From the NCBI GenBank assembly GCA_018065885.1, contig JAGHSL010000200.1, positions 1 to 6,646 of the forward strand: a DNA stretch of 6,646 bases, read 5' to 3'. The position numbers and the translations under genes are program-made. Positions 1 through 6,487 of the stretch are shown piece after piece. Each line of letters begins with the position of its first letter. The stretch's first letter is position 1. Source of the DNA: Candidatus Limimorpha equi. Its GTDB lineage: Bacteria; Bacteroidota; Bacteroidia; Bacteroidales; F082. The notes beneath the pieces are model-generated. The model worked only from the letters and a program-made list of their open reading frames with translations. It did no database searches and was not told the DNA's origin.

Positions 1-50
1 GTCATCACGAAAAAGGCCAGTGTCAATATGTATTTACTGAATGTTTTCAT
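1..50 (-). CDS. Start of a secreted or membrane-anchored protein, probably the batC-position gene (cut by window edge)
   Basis: An ATG (complement of 48-50) lies inside the last codons of batB in another frame, and reads MKTFSKYILTLAFFVM before running off the left edge. This is a textbook signal-peptide opening: a basic start (two Lys) followed by a hydrophobic run. The gene overlaps the batB end by 17 bases. The purine stretch GAGAAGAAAG directly precedes the ATG and could serve as a ribosome site. In Bacteroidales Bat operons the gene after batB is normally batC, a TPR-repeat protein with an N-terminal signal or membrane segment, so position and signal peptide both fit. No TPR sequence is visible here, so the identity is inferred from gene order only. 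The tight overlap suggests translational coupling to batB. Confidence 0.6.
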   Translation of the reverse strand, partial: MKTFSKYILTLAFFVM

Positions 51-1095
51 CTTTCTTCTCAAAAATGTTAAACTTTCTCTCCCACTCTTTCTTGCCCGAC
101 GAAATGAAAATCTCTATCAGCAGCAGAATGAGGGCCGCTGCAACGAACCATTGGAACTGGTCTTCGTAATCGGTGAAGACCTTGGTCTCGATTTCCGACT
201 TATCCATCTTGTTGATGTCGTCGTAAATCTTTTCCAGACCCACATTCGAATTGCTGGCACGCACATACAAGCCATTGCCTGCCGAAGCGATTTTCTGCAA
301 CATCTGTTCGTCGAGACGGGTGATGATGGTATTGCCCTGACGGTCCTTGCGGTATCCGATCTGATGACCATACTGGTTGTATTCCGGAATCGGGGCGCCA
401 TCAGCCAGACCCATGCCTATGGTATAGACCTTCACGCCTTGCTTGGCGGCTTCCTGTGCTGCCTTGACGGCTTCGTCATTCTCATGGTCTTCACCATCGG
501 AAATGATGATGATGGCCTTGCTGTGGTCTTCTTCAGAGAACGACCTCATTGCCAGATTGATAGCCTCGGCAATGGCCGTACCTTGCGATGCCACAAGGCT
601 GGTATTCACCGTCGAGAGGAACATCTTGGCAGCGGTATAGTCGGTGGTGATAGGCAGCTGCACGAAAGCCTTGTCAGCAAAGACAATGACACCGATGCGG
701 TCGCCCTTCATGTCGCTAATCAGCTTGTTGATAGCCTGCTTGGAGCGTTCCAAACGGCTCGGCGCAATGTCCTCCGCATTCATGGAATTGGAGACGTCGA
801 CGGCAAGATACAAATCGATGCCTTCGCGCTTCACATCTTCCATCTTCGAACCGCTCTGCAAGTTGGCCAAAGCCAAAATGAGGCTGGACACCATCAGCAG
901 GAACACGACAAACTTGAAATTGCGACGACGTGTAGAGTATGACGGAACAAGATATTCGCGCATTTCAGTGCTGGCGAAACGCTTGAACTGCTTGTTCTGC
1001 CTGATGCAAATCAGAATATAAATGATTATCAATAACGGAATGACTATCAGACCGTAAAGATATTCTGGATGTTCAAATCTTAATACGTTTTCCAT
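34..1095 (-). CDS. batB: BatB, membrane-anchored VWA-domain protein of the MoxR/Bat system
   Basis: A 353-residue inner-membrane protein. It has two N-terminal membrane helices (about 12-31 and 60-78), a VWA domain (about 92-295) and a C-terminal membrane helix (about 316-332). The MIDAS metal site is complete: D100-x-S102-x-S104 (VDVSNSM), T173 (GTAIAEA) and D200 (IISDGED). The basic residues around 32-60 and after helix 3 (GKKEWERK) predict that the VWA domain faces the periplasm. The segment near 232-262 (GAPIP, then a Lys/Arg/Asp/Gly-rich loop ending TRLDEQ) is typical of BatB. It is the second of two tandem related VWA genes; its start follows the batA stop by 4 bases, with AAGG just upstream of the ATG. 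In the family, VWA proteins are thought to be partners of the MoxR ATPase; the exact biochemical role is unsettled. The batA/batB distinction rests on order and the SNSM rather than SGSM motif. Confidence 0.9.
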   Translation of the reverse strand: MENVLRFEHPEYLYGLIVIPLLIIIYILICIRQNKQFKRFASTEMREYLVPSYSTRRRNFKFVVFLLMVSSLILALANLQSGSKMEDVKREGIDLYLAVDVSNSMNAEDIAPSRLERSKQAINKLISDMKGDRIGVIVFADKAFVQLPITTDYTAAKMFLSTVNTSLVASQGTAIAEAINLAMRSFSEEDHSKAIIIISDGEDHENDEAVKAAQEAAKQGVKVYTIGMGLADGAPIPEYNQYGHQIGYRKDRQGNTIITRLDEQMLQKIASAGNGLYVRASNSNVGLEKIYDDINKMDKSEIETKVFTDYEDQFQWFVAAALILLLIEIFISSGKKEWERKFNIFEKKDENIQ

Positions 1096-1099
1096 AGCC

Positions 1100-2098
1100 T
1101 TAATCAGTTATCGTTCTAAAAACAGTCTTGCGTAACAGGAACTCAAGCAAGAGCAATGCCAAAGTCCAAGCCACGAAAGGATAAAACTCTTCATGCAGAC
1201 GACGGAACTCCGTGACCTCAATCTTGGAACGTTCCAACTTGTCGATTTCCTGATAGATTTCATCCAATTTCTGATTGGATGTCGCACGGAAATACTTGCC
1301 GTCGGTAGAGTTGGCAATGCTTTGCAGCAGTTTCTCATCGATTTCGACTTTCATCTGCTGAATCTGCTGACCGAAAGGCGTCTGCACGGGATAAGGTGCC
1401 GTGCCATAAGTGCCAACAGCAATCGTATAGACACGGATGCCAAACAGTTTTGCCATTTCGGCAGCCGTGTACGGGTCGACGGAACCGGCATTGTTCATAC
1501 CATCAGTCAACAAAATGATGACCTTTGAGATGGCATCGCTGTCCTTCAGCCTGCTGATAGAAGTGGCCAAGCCATCGCCAATGGCAGTACCATCGTCGAT
1601 GAGACCGTTCTTCATTTCGGCAAGCATGTTGAGCATCACGCCATGGTCGGTGGTCAAAGGCACTTGGGTGAACGATTCGCCTGAGAAAATGACCAGACCC
1701 ATGCGGTCGCCCGGACGGCCTTCGACAAATTCCGAAGCCACATTCTTGGCAGCCGTCAAGCGGTCGGGCTTCAAGTCGCGGGCCAACATGGAACCAGAAA
1801 CGTCCATAGCCATCACGATGTCGATGCCTTCAATATTTGATTTCTTATTGGTCGATGCACTTTGTGGACGTGCTATGGCAATGATTAACAAGGCCAAAGC
1901 CGCCATTTTCAAAGCGAAAAGCAGGTGACGCAAATAGGCTTTCCATGTCTTCGGCAAGTTGGTGAAACCACTCATGTCGGAGAAACGCACCGAGGCTTCC
2001 TGTTTCCTGTGGCGCAACACGTACCATGCAATGGCCAGCGGCACTACCAAAAGTCCCCACAGAAGACCGGGATTGGCAAATTCAAGTTGTTCAAACAT
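1100..2098 (-). CDS. batA: BatA, membrane-anchored VWA-domain protein of the MoxR/Bat system
   Basis: A 332-residue inner-membrane protein with the same plan as BatB: membrane helices at about 11-28 and 58-76, a VWA domain at about 92-285 and a C-terminal helix at about 307-322. The MIDAS residues are all present: D99-x-S101-x-S103 (MDVSGSM), T171 (GTAIGDG) and D199 (LLTDGMNN). Basic clusters RHRK after helix 1 and RKTVFR after helix 3 predict a periplasmic VWA domain. Its ATG overlaps the TGA of the preceding gene by 8 bases, so the two are likely coupled. In Bacteroides fragilis, bat genes were named for an aerotolerance phenotype; whether that is a direct function is debated. A metal-dependent binding or assembly role with MoxR is inferred from the family. 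Length and all motifs are normal for the family. Confidence 0.92.
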   Translation of the reverse strand: MFEQLEFANPGLLWGLLVVPLAIAWYVLRHRKQEASVRFSDMSGFTNLPKTWKAYLRHLLFALKMAALALLIIAIARPQSASTNKKSNIEGIDIVMAMDVSGSMLARDLKPDRLTAAKNVASEFVEGRPGDRMGLVIFSGESFTQVPLTTDHGVMLNMLAEMKNGLIDDGTAIGDGLATSISRLKDSDAISKVIILLTDGMNNAGSVDPYTAAEMAKLFGIRVYTIAVGTYGTAPYPVQTPFGQQIQQMKVEIDEKLLQSIANSTDGKYFRATSNQKLDEIYQEIDKLERSKIEVTEFRRLHEEFYPFVAWTLALLLLEFLLRKTVFRTITD

Positions 2099-3113
2099 TT
2101 TCCTGTCCCTCCTTCTTTTCCGCTTCCTTGGCGGCAGCCTTCTTATTGGCCTCGATTTGCGCTTCCTTGGCTTTCATGTCCTGATAGTGTGCATAACTCT
2201 CATTCACGAAATCCGTCATGTTGTTCATCGCCACATCGTTTTCCAACGAAGTAGTGGAATATTTGGCAAACTTCACCAAGTCAGCAAGTTCCATAGTGTC
2301 TTTCAACTTACCGTAAATCTGTTCGTTGAAACGCAATGGCTTGATTTCCTCCAAAATAGCATCGGTGGTCATCTCGACGGCATTCACGCCAAACTGACCT
2401 TCGATGTATTCGCGGGCGATGTCGGACATGGAGGAGTAATATTCCTTCGTCTTGCCCGACTGCCAGAGTTTCTGCTGACGCAGGTTCTCCAAATCGTCGA
2501 TGGCCTTGGTGTAAGGCGGGATGACTGGTCCAGAAACGACATTGCCGTTTTCATCGACTTTCGGCTTGCGATGCTTCAGATAGAACCAAATGCCGAGACC
2601 TATCAGCACGAGCAAGAGCAGACCCAACAGCCACGGGAACACATCGCGCATGCTGATTGGTTCCGCAATAGGCTCAACGATAAGACGGTACGACTGTGTG
2701 GTGTCGACCGTGATAGTCGTCACAAACAAATCAATCGGGTCGGTGAGCGCCTGCATACGCATCGGGTCGTCGAACGACTTGGCGTAGGTCAAAGCCACCG
2801 ATGGCAACTGGACACGGCCCGTGTCGAAAGTCATCAAGGTCAAAGTCTGGTCGACGATGATGTTGCTATCGGCATCGGCAGTGCGGTTGACTTGGCCTCT
2901 TTTCAGAATGTCGATCTGGTCGGAGAGCGCATCACCGGTAAACTCGTTCCATTCCACATAGTAGCCATAAGGCACTTTCAGGTGCAAATTCAAGTCAAAT
3001 GGCTTGCCGACCGACACATTGGCATCGTCCACCTCGCCCGACACTTCGACATTTTGTGCCGAAGCGAAAAGCCAGCAGCAGCAGGCCATGACAAACAAAA
3101 TACATTTCTTCAT
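2091..3113 (-). CDS. Bat-operon protein with signal peptide, periplasmic beta-type domain, one TM helix and cytoplasmic helical domain (DUF4381-like)
   Basis: 340 residues. A signal peptide covers 1-19 with likely cleavage ASA|Q20, a form common in Bacteroidota. Residues 20-157 look beta-rich and extracytoplasmic, with alternating hydrophobics and BatD-like phrases such as VSVGKPFDLNLHL and FDTGRVQLPSVAL. A strong membrane helix follows at about 158-179, then the basic stop-transfer KHRKPK. The cytoplasmic part (about 198-310) is helical (AIDDLENLRQQKLW, KEYYSSMSDIAREYIEGQFG), resembling the small DUF4381 proteins found at the same place in proteobacterial MoxR operons. The tail (about 312-337) is Lys/Glu/Ala-rich and probably coiled coil. 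It begins in an ATGA overlap with the DUF58 gene and overlaps batA by 8 bases. No established name is known to me. The three Cys at 11-13 sit inside the signal core and do not form a good lipobox. I infer a linker role between the cytoplasmic and periplasmic parts of the system. Confidence 0.8.
   Translation of the reverse strand: MKKCILFVMACCCWLFASAQNVEVSGEVDDANVSVGKPFDLNLHLKVPYGYYVEWNEFTGDALSDQIDILKRGQVNRTADADSNIIVDQTLTLMTFDTGRVQLPSVALTYAKSFDDPMRMQALTDPIDLFVTTITVDTTQSYRLIVEPIAEPISMRDVFPWLLGLLLLVLIGLGIWFYLKHRKPKVDENGNVVSGPVIPPYTKAIDDLENLRQQKLWQSGKTKEYYSSMSDIAREYIEGQFGVNAVEMTTDAILEEIKPLRFNEQIYGKLKDTMELADLVKFAKYSTTSLENDVAMNNMTDFVNESYAHYQDMKAKEAQIEANKKAAAKEAEKKEGQENV
2108..2114 (-). promoter_or_regulatory. 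Shine-Dalgarno-like AAGGAGG before batA
   Basis: Read on the minus strand, AAGGAGG lies 9 bases before the batA ATG, inside the last codons of the preceding gene. This is a near-perfect match to the anti-SD sequence, which is unusual here because the other starts in the window lack one. Bacteroidota generally make little use of SD pairing, and these bases also encode the Lys/Glu-rich tail of the upstream protein, so the match may be a coincidence of coding. Confidence 0.35.
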
Positions 3114-3988
3114 CTTCTTGATTCCCTTTTCTTGAAAAGTTGCATCAATGGTTTCACATAATCTTCATCGGTATAAATCAAGGTGTTATCAATGCCATGC
3201 ACGCTGAAAGTGCGGCTCAATTCGGACGATTTATACTGAATCATCTGCTGGTAAGCCTTGCGCCAAGCGTTGCTTGAGGTATCCACCCAACGGTCGACAC
3301 CTGTTTCCGAATCGCGGAATTTCACCAGACCCACTTTCGGGATGTCCATCTCACGACGGTCGGTGATACGCAAGGCGACGAGGTCGTGCTTGTTGGCGGC
3401 AATCTGCATTTCCTTTTCAAAACTCTTAGTGGTCATGAAGTCGGAAATGAGGAAAGCCGTAGTGCGACGCTTGATGGCACTGGTAAGGAAACGCAAGCCT
3501 TCGCCAATGTCAGTACCTCTTTCAGTCGGCTGGAAATCAACGATTTCACGGATGATACGCAAGATATGCGAACTGCCCTTCTTGGGCGGAATGAATTTCT
3601 CAATCTTACTGCTGAAGAAAATCACGCCCACCTTATCGTTGTTCTGAATGGCCGAAAAAGCAAGCACGGCGGCCAGTTCTGCCGTCAAGTCGCGTTTCGA
3701 CTGCGACAGAGAACCGAAATCATTTGAGCCAGAGACATCGATGAGCAGCATGACCGTCATCTCACGCTCTTCCTCAAATATCTTGACGAAAGGACGGTTG
3801 AAACGTGCCGTGACATTCCAGTCGATGTTACGGATGTCGTCGCCGAACTCATATTCGCGCACCTCGCTGAAAGTCATGCCACGGCCCTTGAAGGCACTAT
3901 GGTACTGACCCGAGAAGATGTGGTTCGACAGCCCTCGCGTCTTGATTTCGATTTTCCTAACTTTCTTGAATATGTCGTTTGTTTCCAT
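3110..3988 (-). CDS. DUF58 family VWA-like protein, cytoplasmic partner of MoxR
   Basis: A 292-residue soluble protein with no membrane helix, unlike longer DUF58 proteins that carry an N-terminal helix pair. The DUF58 signature is GDDIRNIDWNVTAR at 49-62, preceded by the usual GQYHSAFKGRGMTFSEVREY stretch at 27-46. A VWA-like fold follows with intact MIDAS positions: D84-x-S86-x-S88 (IDVSGSND), T159 (RGTDIGEG) and D183 (ISDF). It is the second gene of the operon, 92 bases after moxR, and ends in an ATGA overlap with the next gene. DUF58 genes are very commonly found directly after moxR, and the pair is thought to act together. The ATG at 3986-3988 has no SD; upstream on the transcript lies a CACCTTT repeat that begins only 6 bases from the start codon. 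Confidence 0.92.
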   Translation of the reverse strand: METNDIFKKVRKIEIKTRGLSNHIFSGQYHSAFKGRGMTFSEVREYEFGDDIRNIDWNVTARFNRPFVKIFEEEREMTVMLLIDVSGSNDFGSLSQSKRDLTAELAAVLAFSAIQNNDKVGVIFFSSKIEKFIPPKKGSSHILRIIREIVDFQPTERGTDIGEGLRFLTSAIKRRTTAFLISDFMTTKSFEKEMQIAANKHDLVALRITDRREMDIPKVGLVKFRDSETGVDRWVDTSSNAWRKAYQQMIQYKSSELSRTFSVHGIDNTLIYTDEDYVKPLMQLFKKRESRR

Positions 3989-3994
3989 TGTAAT

Positions 3995-4074
3995 GAAGGT
4001 GAAAGGTGAAAAGGTGAAAGGTGAAAGGTGCCGCTTTGCGCGACTTTCAACTTTTCACTCTCAACTTTTCACTA
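3995..4074 (-). repeat. Short tandem repeats forming an imperfect inverted repeat in the moxR-DUF58 gap
   Basis: On the plus strand 3995-4030 consists of five near-identical units (GAAGGTG, AAAGGTG, AAAAGGTG, AAAGGTG, AAAGGTG). A second pair of 14-base units (TCAACTTTTCACTC and TCAACTTTTCACTA) lies at 4047-4060 and 4061-4074. The two blocks are roughly complementary: 4006-4020 pairs with 4044-4058 at 14 of 15 positions, leaving a 23-base loop that contains CGCTTTGCG. In the operon transcript this would form a long hairpin between moxR and DUF58. There is no T-run directly after it, so it is not a clear terminator; it could trim, stabilise or attenuate the message. Simple 7-base intergenic arrays of this type are, from memory, frequent in Prevotella-like genomes, so it may be a dispersed repeat with no local job. 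Confidence 0.75.
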
Positions 4075-4080
4075 AAAAAC

Positions 4081-5073
4081 TCACGGAACCTCAATCGTAT
4101 TCAGAATTTCGTTGATGATTTCTTCGGTGGTGACGTTCTCGGCTTCAGCTTCGTAGGTCAGGCCGATACGGTGACGCAATACGTCAGGAGCCACGGCACG
4201 GATGTCTTCAGGGATGACATAGCCGCGACGCTTGATGAAGGCGTAAGCCTTGGCAGCCAAAGCCAGATTGATGGTAGCACGAGGCGAACCGCCATAGCTG
4301 ATCATGTTGGCAAACTTCTTCAGCTTGTAATCCGACGGGAAACGTGAAGCGAAGACGATGTCGGTGATATAGTTTTCAATCTTTTCGTCGAGATAGATTT
4401 CGCGGCATACCTCACGGGCACGGATGATGTCTTCCGGCTTGATGACGGCATTGATTTTTGCAGCGGCACCACTGATGTTCTGACGGAGGATCTGCTTTTC
4501 TTCTTCTTTCTTAGGATAATTGATGACGACTTTCAGCATGAAACGGTCGACTTGAGCTTCAGGCAGCGGATAAGTACCTTCCTGTTCGATCGGGTTCTGT
4601 GTTGCCATGACGAGGAATGGATCCGGCAGTTTGAAGGTCTCGTCGCCAATGGTTACCTGGTGTTCCTGCATGGCTTCGAGCAAAGCGCTCTGCACCTTGG
4701 CGGGCGAACGATTGATTTCATCGGCAAGGACGAAGTTGGCGAAGATAGGGCCACGACGCACCACAAACTCTTCCTTCTTCTGGCTGTAAATCAAGGTACC
4801 GATCAAGTCGGCCGGCAGCAAGTCAGGAGTAAACTGTATGCGGGCGAAGTCGGCATCGATGGCGCTTGCCATTGATTTAATAGCCAAGGTCTTAGCCAAG
4901 CCCGGCACGCCTTCAAGCAAAATATGTCCATTAGCCAAAAGGCCGATGAGCAAACGTTCGGTCATCTGCTTCTGTCCCACGATGACCTTGTTCATTTCCA
5001 AGTTGATCAAATCAACGAACTGGCTCTCCCTTTGGATTTTCTCGTTCAGTTCACGGATGTCTGTTTCAATCAT
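4081..5073 (-). CDS. moxR: MoxR-family AAA+ ATPase
   Basis: 330 residues, a normal MoxR length. ATPase motifs seen: Walker A GVPGLAKT (55-62), Walker B FVLADEINR (114-122; catalytic pair D118/E119), sensor 1 in ATQNP (N160), an arginine-finger region in EAQVDRF (R177) and sensor 2 in GGSPRA (R265). The C-terminal lid is helical. MoxR proteins act as hexameric ATP-driven chaperones with VWA-domain partners, here DUF58, BatA and BatB. It is the first gene of the operon, with a promoter-like site about 45 bases upstream. I chose ATG 5071-5073 (MIETDIRELNEKI), which matches where Bacteroidales homologues begin. The longer reading frame from TTG at 5121 is unlikely because that codon is part of the -7 promoter element. 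No SD precedes the ATG; the leader is A-rich. Confidence 0.94.
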   Translation of the reverse strand: MIETDIRELNEKIQRESQFVDLINLEMNKVIVGQKQMTERLLIGLLANGHILLEGVPGLAKTLAIKSMASAIDADFARIQFTPDLLPADLIGTLIYSQKKEEFVVRRGPIFANFVLADEINRSPAKVQSALLEAMQEHQVTIGDETFKLPDPFLVMATQNPIEQEGTYPLPEAQVDRFMLKVVINYPKKEEEKQILRQNISGAAAKINAVIKPEDIIRAREVCREIYLDEKIENYITDIVFASRFPSDYKLKKFANMISYGGSPRATINLALAAKAYAFIKRRGYVIPEDIRAVAPDVLRHRIGLTYEAEAENVTTEEIINEILNTIEVP

Positions 5074-5118
5074 TTTCGGTATTATTTTTTGTTGTTTATC
5101 ATTCAATTTTTGAGCGTG

Positions 5119-5149
5119 CAAAAATACGCTTATCTTTCAGAGATTAAAC
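5119..5149 (-). promoter_or_regulatory. Promoter of the moxR-bat operon
   Basis: Reading the minus strand, TATTTTTG (5126-5119) matches the Bacteroidota -7 consensus TAnnTTTG. A partial -33 match, GTTTA (5149-5145), lies about 18-19 bases upstream. Transcription would begin near 5112, giving a leader of about 40 bases before the moxR ATG. It is the only good -7 match I noticed close upstream of moxR. The weak -33 element lowers certainty. Confidence 0.6.
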
Positions 5150-5440
5150 TCCTATTTAATAATTTTATTGCGGGAAGATGAAAGAAACAGGAAAAAGAAA
5201 AAAATGTAGGGTTTTTCTCAGTTTTCGACAAAAGCAGAGTAAACAGATTGGATGGAATCAGTAATAAAAATCACTCCTAATTCGCTCCGCATTTACTGAC
5301 TGCCACCATGGACAGAAAAGATTCTTGAAAGATTTGTGTCCGAAAAGGCAGTGCGGGAGTCAGCATACTCAACAGAGGAAAATCAATGGTTTATGAAAGA
5401 TTCATGTCAGATTTATGACCGAAAAAAAACAATACGACTA
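5127..5440. other. Divergent intergenic region between moxR and trpS; no gene seen
   Basis: This non-coding stretch separates the two divergent promoters. It holds an A-rich part (about 5180-5215) and a diverged direct repeat described separately (5326-5425). I see no tRNA, no T-box (the region lacks a recognisable specifier or terminator layout, and T-boxes are not expected in this phylum), and no ORF with convincing signals. The distance is long for two housekeeping-type promoters, so an unrecognised small RNA or binding sites could be present. Confidence 0.5.
5326..5425 (+). repeat. Imperfect direct repeat upstream of the trpS promoter
   Basis: Two similar blocks occur about 70 bases apart. 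TGAAAGATTTGTGTC (5326-5340) matches TGAAAGATTCATGTC (5394-5408) at 13 of 15 positions. GATTTGTGTCCGAAAA (5331-5346) matches GATTTATGACCGAAAA (5410-5425) at 14 of 16. In the first copy the two motifs overlap; in the second they are laid end to end, so the second copy looks partly duplicated. The blocks end 15-35 bases upstream of the likely trpS -33 region, a place where a regulator could bind, but there is no direct evidence of function. Confidence 0.5.
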
Positions 5441-5468
5441 TTGCGTAATTTGAAAATTCGTACCTTTG
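5440..5468 (+). promoter_or_regulatory. trpS promoter
   Basis: TACCTTTG at 5461-5468 is an exact match to the Bacteroidota -7 consensus TAnnTTTG. The -33 side is weak: only ATTG at 5440-5443, 17 bases upstream, resembles TTTG. The expected start site is near 5474, leaving a leader of under 20 bases before the trpS ATG, too short to hold a riboswitch or attenuator. Confidence 0.72.
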
Positions 5469-5491
5469 CCCCCAAATATCTTTGAACGAAT

Positions 5492-6487
5492 ATGAAAAAC
5501 GAAATCGTATTGAGTGGCATCCGCCCTACAGGTAACCTCCATCTTGGCAACTACTATGGTGCCGTGCGCAGCTTTGTGAAGATGCAAGAAGACTATAATT
5601 GCTATTTCTTCATTGCCGACTGGCATTCGCTGACCACACATCCTACGCCTGAAAACATACAGAAGTCGGCCCGCACCATTTTGGCCGAATATCTTGCCTG
5701 TGGCATCGACCCCGAAAAGGCCACCATCTATATCCAAAGCGATGTGCCAGAGACTTTGGAACTTTATCTCTATTTCAACATGAATGCCTACATCGGCGAA
5801 TTGGGCCGTGTGACCACTTTCAAGGAAAAAGCCCGTCAACAGCCTGATAATGTGAATGCTGGACTCTACACCTATCCTACTTTGATGGCTGCCGACATTT
5901 TGCAACACCGTGCCAAATGGGTGCCTGTAGGCAAGGACCAAGAACAGAACATGGAGATGGCCCGCAAGTGCGCCCGCCGTTTCAACAACATATATAATGT
6001 GGAGTTCTTTGCCGAACCAGAGAACTACTATTTCGGCGGCGACGCCATCAAGGTGCCGGGCTTGGATGGCAGCGGAAAGATGGGCAAGAGCGATGGCAAC
6101 TGCATCTATCTTTTCGAAGACGAAAAGACCATGCGCAAGAAAGTTATGCGTGCTGTTACCGACAGCGGCCCAACCGAACCTAACAGCCCAAAACCGGAGG
6201 TGATTCAGAACCTCTTCACGATGATGAGCATCGTCAGTGAGCCTGAAACGGTGAAATTCTTCGATGAGAAATGGAACGACTGCTCGATTCGCTATGGTGA
6301 CATGAAGAAGCAACTTGCCGAAGACATGGTGAAGACCATCGCCCCGATTCGTGAACGCATTGTGGAGTTCTCGTCCGACGAGGCTCGTCTCGACCGTATT
6401 GCACGCATGGGTGCCGAAAAGGCGCGTGAAAGCGCATCGAAGACCCTGAACGAAGTAAGGAAAATCATTGGTTTTAAACATTTCTAA
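5492..6487 (+). CDS. trpS: Tryptophanyl-tRNA synthetase (TrpRS)
   Basis: 331 residues, the normal size for a bacterial class I TrpRS, which charges tRNA-Trp with tryptophan using ATP in the cytoplasm. The HIGH-type motif is TGNLHLGNYYGA (13-24). The tryptophan-binding segment YPTLMAADIL (128-137) contains the expected D135, and VGKDQEQN (146-153) is the next conserved block. The KMSKS-type loop is GSGKMGKSDGN (193-203), with Gly in place of the first Ser; this variant is, from memory, usual in Bacteroidota. The ATG at 5492 gives MKNEIVLSGIRPTG, the standard start, without an SD. The gene stands alone with its own promoter and is divergent from the bat operon. The ORF is intact to its TAA, and nothing suggests horizontal transfer or inactivity. 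Confidence 0.97.
   Translation: MKNEIVLSGIRPTGNLHLGNYYGAVRSFVKMQEDYNCYFFIADWHSLTTHPTPENIQKSARTILAEYLACGIDPEKATIYIQSDVPETLELYLYFNMNAYIGELGRVTTFKEKARQQPDNVNAGLYTYPTLMAADILQHRAKWVPVGKDQEQNMEMARKCARRFNNIYNVEFFAEPENYYFGGDAIKVPGLDGSGKMGKSDGNCIYLFEDEKTMRKKVMRAVTDSGPTEPNSPKPEVIQNLFTMMSIVSEPETVKFFDEKWNDCSIRYGDMKKQLAEDMVKTIAPIRERIVEFSSDEARLDRIARMGAEKARESASKTLNEVRKIIGFKHF

Noticed and set aside
28..942. A 304-codon plus-strand open frame opposite batB
   Set aside because: It is antisense to an intact VWA protein with a full MIDAS site and has no recognisable features of its own.
3051..3113. Lipoprotein signal suggested by the Cys-Cys-Cys run at residues 11-13 of the bridging protein
   Set aside because: The Cys residues lie too early and inside the hydrophobic core, and the ASA|Q site at 19/20 is a much better ordinary signal peptidase cleavage site.
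1959..3161. A 400-codon plus-strand open frame across the batA start and the bridging-protein gene
   Set aside because: It lies opposite genes with clear domains, overlapping starts and stops, and conserved motifs. Its own translation is low in recognisable motifs and has no promoter or start signal. Long antisense frames arise from the codon bias of the real genes.
3995..4074. CRISPR-like or phage-type repeats
   Set aside because: Units are only 7 or 14 bases and have no spacers, so this is a simple tandem array with an inverted counterpart.
5178..5264. A 28-codon plus-strand frame starting MKETGKRKK in the divergent region
   Set aside because: It lies in an A-rich stretch that makes Lys/Arg codons by composition, has no -7 element just upstream on that strand, and resembles nothing known to me.
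5438..6481. A 347-codon minus-strand open frame opposite trpS
   Set aside because: It mirrors a complete TrpRS with HIGH- and KMSKS-type motifs. The His/Phe/Val-rich translation is typical of an antisense shadow.
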